Shown: one piece after another, positions 6,780 to 11,987 of the stretch | Layout of the letters: every line of letters begins with the position of its first letter | How positions within the stretch are numbered: position 1 is the stretch's first letter | Assembly: GCA_021731215.1 (NCBI GenBank) | Contig: JAKFXU010000398.1 | Coordinates: forward strand, 1 to 11,987 | Direction: 5' to 3' | From: Rhodoferax sp. | GTDB taxonomy: Bacteria; Pseudomonadota; Gammaproteobacteria; Burkholderiales; Burkholderiaceae_C | Length of the DNA: 11,987 bases | Translations under genes and position numbers: made by a program | Notes under the pieces: generated by a model | What the model saw: only the letters and a program-made list of their open reading frames with translations | The model's database searches: none | What the model was told of the DNA's origin: nothing

Positions 6780-8908
6780 ACTGTCAGAACCATTGGATGT
6801 TGAAACGAATAGGGGCACGAATCTTTCTCGCCCTGGCATTGCTGGCGGGCACTGTTGCCGCCCAGGCGCAGAGCGCGATTGAGGCGGTGTCGGGGTCGAT
6901 TCAAGGCGGCGTCGAGGTTGTAAAAATCGACTTGACGCAGCCGCTGACGGCCATTCCGAGCGGGTTTTCAATTCAGTCGCCAGCCAGAATCGCGCTTGAT
7001 TTTCCCGGCGTTTCAAACGCCATGGGGCGCTCTACCATCGAGATCAACCAGGGCAATCTGAAGTCAGTCAGCGTGGTGCAGGCGGGCGACCGGACCCGCG
7101 TCGTCCTCAACCTGAAACAGCCAGCCCCTTACAAGGCCCAGTTGCAGGGCAAATCGTTGCTGGTGGTGCTCGACGCCGTGGCGCTCGCCGCCCCGGCAGC
7201 CACGGCGGCCCCCGTTTTTGCCGAAAGCCGCAGCCGCGACACCCTGCCGCTGAAAGACCTCGATTTTCGCCGGGGTGACGAGGGTGCCGGCCGTATCGTG
7301 GTGTCCCTGCCCAATAACCAGGTCGGCGTCGATATTCGCCAGCAAGGGCAAACTTTAGTGGTCGAGTTCATGAAATCCACTTTGCCTGAAGGTATGCGCC
7401 GGCGTCTGGACGTGAGTGATTTCGGCACCCCGGTGCAAAGCGTGGCGGCGTTCCAGGCCGGTGATCGCGTGCGCTTGGTGATCGAGCCCAAGGGTCAATG
7501 GGTGCACAGTGCCTATCAAAGCGACGAACAGTTTGTGGTTGAAATCAAGCCCTTGCGCGTCGATCCGTCCAAACTGACTCAGGGGCCGGGCTACACCGGA
7601 CAAAAACTATCGCTCAACTTCCAGAACATCGAGGTGCGCTCGCTGTTGCAGGTGATTGCCGACTTCACCAATTTCAACATCGTCACCTCGGATTCCGTTA
7701 CCGGCGCGGTGACCCTGCGCTTGCAGGACGTGCCGTGGGACCAGGCGCTCGACATTATTTTGCAGGCCAAGGGCCTGGGCATGCGCAAGACCGACAACGT
7801 GATCTGGATCGCGCCCAAGGACGAAATTCTGGCCAAGGAAAAACTCGAACTGGAGTCCAAGGCGGCAGTTCTTACGCTGGAGCCGGTGCGCACCCAATCG
7901 TTCCAGATGAACTATGCCAAGGCGTCTGACATCGCGGCCCAATTGACCGGCGCCGGCGGCGGCGAGAAGAGCTCGGGCCGTACCTTGAGCGCGCGTGGCA
8001 GTGCCACCGCCGACGCGCGCACCAATCAACTGTTCGTGACCGATGTGTCGTCCCGGCTGGAGCAGGTTCAACTGCTTCTGCAGAAGCTTGACGTGGCGGT
8101 GCGCCAGGTGATGATCGAGGTCAGAATCGTCGAGGCCAGCGACAACTTCGGGAAATCACTCGGCGTCAAGTTTGGCGGCACCGATCAGCGCGCCCAAAAA
8201 GGCGGCGACGGCGGCTATCAACTGTCTGGCAATAATCGAATTGCCTTCGGCCAAAGTTACTCCGATGCCGTGGCCAGCAGCGGCGGCGGTGGATCGGTCA
8301 ACACCAGCGGTAGTTTTGTTAATTTACCCGCAATCCAACCCTTTGGCGGGACGCCAGCTACTTTCGGCGTGTCCATTTTCAACGCCATGGCCAACCGCTT
8401 CCTGAATCTTGAAATTTCAGCGTTGGAAGCCGACAGCAAGGGGCGCCTGGTATCGAGTCCACGCGTGGTCACTGCGGATGGCAAGAAGGCATCCATCAAG
8501 CAGGGCGAGCAAATCCCTTATCAAGTGTGTGACAAGGACGGCTGCAAGATAACATTCAAGGATGCCAACCTCAGACTTGAGGTCACGCCCCAGATTACGC
8601 CCGAGGGCACCATCATCATGGACCTGGACGTCAGCAAGGACACGCGCGGCGAGAATGCGGCGAATGCGGGGCCCGCCATCAATCAGAAAAATGTGGTGAC
8701 GCAAGTGCTGGTGGACAACGGCGGCACGGTCGTGATCGGCGGCATCTTTGAACTTGAAGAGACCAATGACGAAGCCAAGGTGCCGTTCTTTGGCGATTTG
8801 CCGGTGGTGGGTAATTTGTTCAAGAACCGAGCGCGACTCGAGAAGAAGAAAGAACTGCTGGTGTTCGTGACGCCAAGGATCATCGGCGACCGGATTGGCA
8901 CGCGTTGA
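6776..8908 (+). CDS. pilQ: PilQ, outer-membrane secretin of the type IV pilus
   Basis: A 710-residue secretin that forms the multimeric gated pore through which the pilus leaves the cell. The signal peptide runs to about residue 31 (GTVAAQA). Two AMIN domains (about 38-133 and 155-258) are thought to bind peptidoglycan. The N0/STN domain (about 278-347) has LSLNFQNIEVRSLLQVIADFTNFNIV. The secretin N1 domain spans about 365-440. A Gly/Ser-rich stretch (about 465-515) precedes the pore-forming domain (about 535-703), which contains VPFFGDLPVVGNLFKNR (669-685) and the terminal strand ELLVFVTPRII. AGAGAGG, 5 bases before the ATG at 6776, supports that start over Met8. A cysteine pair, C585 and C590, in the loop after GEQIPYQV could form a disulfide. 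Last gene of the pil block; no terminator hairpin is evident after it. Confidence 0.96.
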   Translation: MNCQNHWMLKRIGARIFLALALLAGTVAAQAQSAIEAVSGSIQGGVEVVKIDLTQPLTAIPSGFSIQSPARIALDFPGVSNAMGRSTIEINQGNLKSVSVVQAGDRTRVVLNLKQPAPYKAQLQGKSLLVVLDAVALAAPAATAAPVFAESRSRDTLPLKDLDFRRGDEGAGRIVVSLPNNQVGVDIRQQGQTLVVEFMKSTLPEGMRRRLDVSDFGTPVQSVAAFQAGDRVRLVIEPKGQWVHSAYQSDEQFVVEIKPLRVDPSKLTQGPGYTGQKLSLNFQNIEVRSLLQVIADFTNFNIVTSDSVTGAVTLRLQDVPWDQALDIILQAKGLGMRKTDNVIWIAPKDEILAKEKLELESKAAVLTLEPVRTQSFQMNYAKASDIAAQLTGAGGGEKSSGRTLSARGSATADARTNQLFVTDVSSRLEQVQLLLQKLDVAVRQVMIEVRIVEASDNFGKSLGVKFGGTDQRAQKGGDGGYQLSGNNRIAFGQSYSDAVASSGGGGSVNTSGSFVNLPAIQPFGGTPATFGVSIFNAMANRFLNLEISALEADSKGRLVSSPRVVTADGKKASIKQGEQIPYQVCDKDGCKITFKDANLRLEVTPQITPEGTIIMDLDVSKDTRGENAANAGPAINQKNVVTQVLVDNGGTVVIGGIFELEETNDEAKVPFFGDLPVVGNLFKNRARLEKKKELLVFVTPRIIGDRIGTR

Positions 8909-9000
8909 ACGGCTTGAGTTTTTGAACCAAGGGATAACTGCTTGCACCCACTGCAGCAATAATTATTGTCGAAGGCGGGACGGCGCGTTAACTATTAACA
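8909..9000. promoter_or_regulatory. pilQ to Ig-lipoprotein spacer with a 12-bp palindrome
   Basis: This 92-base gap contains the perfect palindrome CAATAATTATTG (8957-8968) and a smaller dyad GTTAA-N3-TTAAC (8987-8999) that touches the next start codon. It is AT-rich at 8957-8968 and 8987-9000. TTGCAC (8942-8947) resembles a -35 box, but no -10 stands at proper spacing. There is no intrinsic terminator. It may hold a promoter or operator for the lipoprotein gene, or only be read through from pilQ. Confidence 0.4.
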
Positions 9001-10962
9001 ATGAAGAATGGGATGGTGGGTATGAGTTTTATTAAATACGCGTTGGGTCTGGTGGTCGCCGTGGCGCTTACTGCTTGTGGCGGAGGTGGAGGGAGTGCCG
9101 GGTCGGTAAGTGGTGTTACTGGCGGAAGCGGCAGTACCGGTAGCTCTACCACAACAACAATAACGAGTGCGCCGACGATCACGCTGACCATCGTGGACGC
9201 AACAGGTGTCGCCGTGACGTCCAACGCCATCGGTAGCGGTGCGCTGTTTTATGTCAAAGCGCTTGTAAAAAATGCTGTCGGCGGTGCAGTTGCGAACAAG
9301 CTGGTTACCTTTGCGACGGCTTCGACAGTTGCTACCTTGGCGCAAGCTTCAGTGTTAACGGATGCCAGTGGTGTCGCCAAAGTGCAAATCAGCCCCGTGA
9401 GCTTGACAGGCAACGCCGGTAATTTGATCGTATCGGCTACCGTGGATGGTGTGGCGGTTTCTGCCGATTTGGACTACCAAACTTCAGCCGCCAATGTGTC
9501 GTTGACCAACATGGCGGCGATGCCGAACTCGATCAGCGCCCTTCAATCGGCTGCGGTAACAGTGGAAGGACGCGTTAATGGTGTTTTGGCTGGAAGTTCG
9601 GTGGTTACCGTTAATTTCTCTGCTAGCTGCGGGTCCTTCAGCCCCCTCAGCGCATCGACCAACAGCGCGGGCCTTGCTAGCACAACCTATCAGTCCGCAG
9701 TTACATGCTCCGGAACTGTTGTGTTGACGGCGCAAGCGACGGGTGCCACACCCGTCACGACCTCGGTCAGTGTTGCGGCCGCCCAGCCTGCCAATGTCAT
9801 CTTCAGCTTGGCGACAGTGCCACTGATGGTTACTTCTGCTGCTGCCAGTGGCCTGAAGCAGTCGACTCTCAAGTTCCAGGTGCTGGATGGTTCCGGGTCC
9901 GGGATGTCAGGGCAAGGGGTCAACATTTCGCTTAGCCCATCGACTATCAGTTCCGGCGTGACCTTTTCCGTTGGAGGATCGGCTACAACAACTGCACAAA
10001 CAGTGACCACCGACGGCAGTGGTTTTGCTTCCGTTACGGTTTCTTCGGGAGGTTTGCCAACACCAGTTGTTGTGACGGCGGCTTTGGTGAGCAATTCCGC
10101 CGTTCAGGCTTCCTCCTCTGGCATTGCCGTCACCTCTGGAAGGGCAACTCAGAACGCGGCCTCTTTGAGTGCCACCAAATTGAGCATTGAGGGCTTTAAA
10201 GTCGACGGTGTTCAGACCACTTTGACCATGCGGGTGGCGGACCGGCAAGGCAATCCGGTTCCGGCAGGTGCCGTCGTGAATTTTGTGACTGGGTATGGTT
10301 TGGTACAGGGCTCCTGCGTGATTGACTCGTTATCCAGATGCAATGTGCTCTATACAAGCCAGGGGCTGCGGCCCACCAACGGCCGTGTCGCCGTTCTCGC
10401 TTACATGGACGGTGAGGAAAGCTTCATCGACTTGAACGGCGACAACATCTGGCAAAGCAGTGAATCTTTTTATGATGTGGGAACGTTGTATCGGGATGAC
10501 AACGAGAATGACATTTACGACGCCACGACTGAGCAAACCTACCCAGGGGGGGCAACCGGTACTGCGGCGTGTGCCAGTATTGTCTACTCATATCCCTCGG
10601 TTGTTGGTTCCTGTGACGGAACGTGGAGCGACAGCATCAGGGTTCGTCAACAAATCATCATCGCAGTGGCGACCGGGGAGGCCAACGTGGTGTTGATCAC
10701 AGCCCGAACCTTGTCTGGCTTTACGGTGCGTGTCACCGACTTGAATGGTAATTCAATGCCCACGGGAACGACGGTCGCGGCTGCCGTGGTGACGTCGGGC
10801 GCAACGTGTAAGGTTACCTCTGTGAGCCCAAATGTCGTTCGTAACTCCGCAAATGGAGGAAATCATGAGATCAACCTGGACGGGGCGGCTGATTGTTCGA
10901 CTGTCAGGGTGGATGTGACTGTTACCGCCCCAAGTTCCATCGCGACCGTTGTTGGATTTTGA
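9001..10962 (+). CDS. Ig-like (Big-1 type) multidomain surface lipoprotein with paired calcium-loop motifs
   Basis: A 653-residue exported lipoprotein of unknown function. The lipobox LTAC puts the lipidated cysteine at 26, followed by a poly-Gly/Ser/Thr tether (27-55). Beta-rich domains follow at about 58-160, 163-262 and 264-380. Each carries the Big-1 strand motif T-D/N-x-S/A-G-x-A (LTDASGVA near 119, TNSAGLA near 220, TDGSGFA near 337). A fourth module from about 390 has GRVAVLAYMDGEESF, then two acidic loops, DLNGDNIWQSSE (477-488) and DDNENDIYDATTE (499-511), resembling calcium-binding EF/dockerin-type loops. A last Ig-like piece ends at 653. Eight further cysteines fall in close pairs (210/236, 439/447, 524/538, 603/632), as expected for disulfides. 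The start is uncertain: ATG 9001 has no Shine-Dalgarno sequence, while ATG 9022 follows a G-rich stretch and gives a compact 19-residue lipoprotein signal. Adhesin or envelope-scaffold roles are guesses from the fold. Confidence 0.85.
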   Translation: MKNGMVGMSFIKYALGLVVAVALTACGGGGGSAGSVSGVTGGSGSTGSSTTTTITSAPTITLTIVDATGVAVTSNAIGSGALFYVKALVKNAVGGAVANKLVTFATASTVATLAQASVLTDASGVAKVQISPVSLTGNAGNLIVSATVDGVAVSADLDYQTSAANVSLTNMAAMPNSISALQSAAVTVEGRVNGVLAGSSVVTVNFSASCGSFSPLSASTNSAGLASTTYQSAVTCSGTVVLTAQATGATPVTTSVSVAAAQPANVIFSLATVPLMVTSAAASGLKQSTLKFQVLDGSGSGMSGQGVNISLSPSTISSGVTFSVGGSATTTAQTVTTDGSGFASVTVSSGGLPTPVVVTAALVSNSAVQASSSGIAVTSGRATQNAASLSATKLSIEGFKVDGVQTTLTMRVADRQGNPVPAGAVVNFVTGYGLVQGSCVIDSLSRCNVLYTSQGLRPTNGRVAVLAYMDGEESFIDLNGDNIWQSSESFYDVGTLYRDDNENDIYDATTEQTYPGGATGTAACASIVYSYPSVVGSCDGTWSDSIRVRQQIIIAVATGEANVVLITARTLSGFTVRVTDLNGNSMPTGTTVAAAVVTSGATCKVTSVSPNVVRNSANGGNHEINLDGAADCSTVRVDVTVTAPSSIATVVGF

Positions 10963-11480
10963 TTGTTCTTGTAGGCCTGCCCGGTTCCGGTAAATCCAGC
11001 GTCGGGCGCCAACTGGCCCGGCGGCTGCAGCTTCCGTTCTTTGATTCCGACCATGTGATCGAGCAGCGACTCGGCTGCTCGATCCGGGAGTACTTCGAGC
11101 GCGAGGGCGAGGAGCGCTTTCGCGAGGTTGAAGAGTCCGTCATCGACCAGCTCACGCAGAACCCAAAATGTGTGTTGTCGACCGGTGGCGGCGCGGTCTT
11201 GCGCGCCGCCAACCGCCAGCACCTGCGCGAACGCGGTCAGGTGGTGTACCTGAATTCCTCGCCCGACGAGCTGTTTCGCCGCCTGCGCCACGATGTCAAC
11301 CGGCCTTTGCTGCAGGTGGCTGACCCCCTAACCCGCCTGCGTGACCTGCACGCCCTGCGCGATCCGCTCTACCGGGAAACAGCGCATTTCATCATAGAGA
11401 CCGGCCGCCCGTCGGTCGCCACCCTGGTCAACATGATTGTGATGCAGCTGGAGCTGGCGGGTGTGCTGCCCGGACCGTGA
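10959..11480 (+). CDS. aroK: Shikimate kinase
   Basis: A 173-residue P-loop kinase that phosphorylates shikimate with ATP to shikimate-3-phosphate, the fifth step of chorismate synthesis, in the cytoplasm. With the TTG at 10959 as start, the Walker A loop GLPGSGKS is at 6-13. Shikimate-contacting residues follow: FDSD (Asp29, Asp31), R55 in GEERFREVE, GGG (76-78 in STGGGAVL), the lid arginine R115 in NRPLL, and R134 in ALRDPLY. The start was chosen because TTG overlaps the upstream TGA by 4 bases (TTGA) and gives the normal N-terminus. The only other in-frame start is TTG 10893, which would add 22 unconserved residues inside the lipoprotein gene. Translation is probably coupled to the lipoprotein gene. 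aroB, the usual downstream partner in betaproteobacteria, is absent here. Confidence 0.93.
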   Translation: MIVLVGLPGSGKSSVGRQLARRLQLPFFDSDHVIEQRLGCSIREYFEREGEERFREVEESVIDQLTQNPKCVLSTGGGAVLRAANRQHLRERGQVVYLNSSPDELFRRLRHDVNRPLLQVADPLTRLRDLHALRDPLYRETAHFIIETGRPSVATLVNMIVMQLELAGVLPGP

Positions 11481-11507
11481 CGGTTCCTAGACCAGCACCC
11501 CTAATAA

Positions 11508-11528
11508 TTGCTGCAATGCAGCATAAAT
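11508..11528 (+). promoter_or_regulatory. Upstream PhaR-like operator
   Basis: Contains the perfect dyad TGCTGC-AAT-GCAGCA (11509-11523), followed by TAAAT. It ends two bases before the -35 box of the phasin promoter. It matches the CTGC-N3-GCAG core described for the PHA-responsive repressor PhaR in Paracoccus and Rhodobacter. It is 19 of 21 identical to the element at 11566-11586. Assignment to PhaR is inference from the motif and the phasin gene downstream. Confidence 0.7.
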
Positions 11529-11530
11529 CC

Positions 11531-11558
11531 TTGCAACATCTTTGGCTTGCGCTAGAAT
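11531..11558 (+). promoter_or_regulatory. Phasin gene promoter (sigma-70 type)
   Basis: TTGCAA (11531-11536, 4 of 6) and TAGAAT (11553-11558, 5 of 6) are separated by 16 bases. The predicted start is near 11565, giving a leader of about 84 bases to the phasin ATG. It is bracketed by the two operator-like elements, the second covering about +1 to +22. Confidence 0.65.
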
Positions 11559-11565
11559 CAACGTT

Positions 11566-11586
11566 TTGCTGCACTGCAACATAAAT
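11566..11586 (+). promoter_or_regulatory. Downstream PhaR-like operator
   Basis: Carries TGCTGC-ACT-GCAACA (11567-11581), the same dyad with one mismatch, again followed by TAAAT. It begins 58 bases after the first copy and sits on the predicted transcription start, where a bound repressor would block the polymerase. Confidence 0.7.
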
Positions 11587-11636
11587 AGCCCGACCAGGGT
11601 GTTTATGGCGCTCTCACCCGATTCGTCCAAGTAACC

Positions 11637-11642
11637 AAGGAA
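11637..11642 (+). promoter_or_regulatory. Phasin ribosome binding site
   Basis: AAGGAA lies 6 bases before the ATG at 11649, a good Shine-Dalgarno site that fixes this start. Confidence 0.65.
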
Positions 11643-11648
11643 ATTCCA

Positions 11649-11987
11649 ATGAACCCCACCGCAGAACAATTCATCGCCGCCAACCAAGCCAATTTGCAGG
11701 CCTTCGAAGGCCTGAGCACCCAGGCATTTGCCGGAGTCGAAAAACTGGTCGAGCTCAACCTGGCGGCCTCCAAGGCGGCGCTGGGGGAGTCATTCAGCCA
11801 TATTCAGGCGTTTCTGGGCGCCAAAGATGCGCAAGAGCTGCTGGCTTTGCAAGCTGATGCTTTTAAGCCGCTGGCCGAGAAATCTGCAGCCTATTTTCAG
11901 CATGTTCAGACCATTGCGGCTGGCAGCAATGCAGAATTCACAAGAACTGTAGAAGCCAAGCTGGCCGAAGCGCAAAAAGCATTGGGC
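11649..11987 (+). CDS. phaP: Phasin (PHA granule-associated protein), N-terminal 113 residues
   Basis: Phasins coat polyhydroxyalkanoate granules in the cytoplasm, limiting granule fusion and exposure of the polymer surface. The frame begins MNPTAEQFIAANQANLQAFEGLSTQAFAGVEKLVELNLAASKAAL and stays open to the window edge. It is a long amphipathic, Ala/Gln/Glu-rich helical protein with the phasin-2 family features VEKLVELNLAASKA (30-43) and LQADAFKPLAEKSAAYFQHV (67-86), and no signal peptide or membrane helix. Family members are usually about 180-190 residues, so some 60% is present. It has its own promoter, flanked by two PhaR-like operators, so it is not part of the aroK transcript alone. Phasins of this type are common in Burkholderiales. 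The exact paralog number cannot be given. Confidence 0.9.
   Translation, partial: MNPTAEQFIAANQANLQAFEGLSTQAFAGVEKLVELNLAASKAALGESFSHIQAFLGAKDAQELLALQADAFKPLAEKSAAYFQHVQTIAAGSNAEFTRTVEAKLAEAQKALG

Noticed and set aside
6261..7016. Minus-strand ORF of 251 codons opposite pilP/pilQ
   Set aside because: Shadow frame over two clear pil genes; composition-driven and without motifs.
7980..8330. Possible insertion in PilQ (Gly/Ser-rich stretch, residues about 465-515)
   Set aside because: Many PilQ secretins have a variable low-complexity stretch here between N1 and the pore domain; the frame is intact and flanking motifs are normal.
8909..8940. Intrinsic terminator after pilQ
   Set aside because: A run of five T occurs, but no stable stem precedes it; the flanking bases do not pair.
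8940..8959. Third PhaR-like operator upstream of the Ig lipoprotein
   Set aside because: Only one half (TTGCTGCA on the minus strand) matches; the other half of the dyad is absent.
10893..10958. Longer aroK with TTG start at 10893
   Set aside because: The extra 22 residues are Cys/Arg-rich, unlike any shikimate kinase N-terminus, and lie wholly inside the lipoprotein coding sequence.

Overview
The window reads as chromosomal DNA from a betaproteobacterium, most likely family Comamonadaceae (Rhodoferax/Polaromonas/Acidovorax-like). The reasons are the protein style of CyaY, PilM-Q and AroK, a G+C near 60% in the core genes, the order mrcA / pilMNOPQ / aroK, and a PHA-granule phasin. The genus is inference; no 16S or other phylogenetic marker is present.

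Layout. At the left edge, on the minus strand, are the first 203 codons of lysA (diaminopimelate decarboxylase), preceded with a 4-base overlap by the small outer-membrane lipoprotein gene lptM. Divergent from lptM, with only 12 bases between the two start codons, is cyaY (frataxin-like iron protein). cyaY runs tail-to-tail, with no gap, into mrcA (class A penicillin-binding protein 1a, minus strand). Between mrcA and the divergent pil operon lie 269 bases with no gene. They hold a clear -10 box for mrcA, a perfect 13-bp inverted repeat, two further hairpin-forming repeats and a weaker candidate promoter for pilM.

The central block, pilM-pilN-pilO-pilP-pilQ, encodes the alignment subcomplex and outer-membrane secretin of the type IV pilus. 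The genes overlap by 4 bases or lie 12 bases apart, so they form one operon. PilM binds the N-terminus of PilN in the cytoplasm, PilN and PilO pair in the inner membrane, and lipoprotein PilP bridges them to the PilQ secretin. Peptidoglycan synthase PBP1a lies next door, as in Neisseria and Pseudomonas.

Downstream of pilQ comes a 653-residue secreted lipoprotein of tandem bacterial Ig-like domains with a pair of calcium-loop-like motifs. It sits where many betaproteobacteria have aroK directly after pilQ. Its stop codon overlaps the TTG start of aroK (shikimate kinase) by 4 bases. aroB does not follow; instead there is a phasin gene, cut by the window end. Its promoter is flanked by two near-identical 21-base elements containing a TGCTGC-N3-GCAGCA dyad, which fit operators for the PHA-responsive repressor PhaR.

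No tRNA, rRNA, CRISPR array, insertion sequence or phage gene was seen. Most of the window is conserved housekeeping DNA. The less ordinary parts are the Ig-like lipoprotein between pilQ and aroK, the structured mrcA-pilM spacer, the crowded cyaY/lptM divergent start, and the paired phasin operators.
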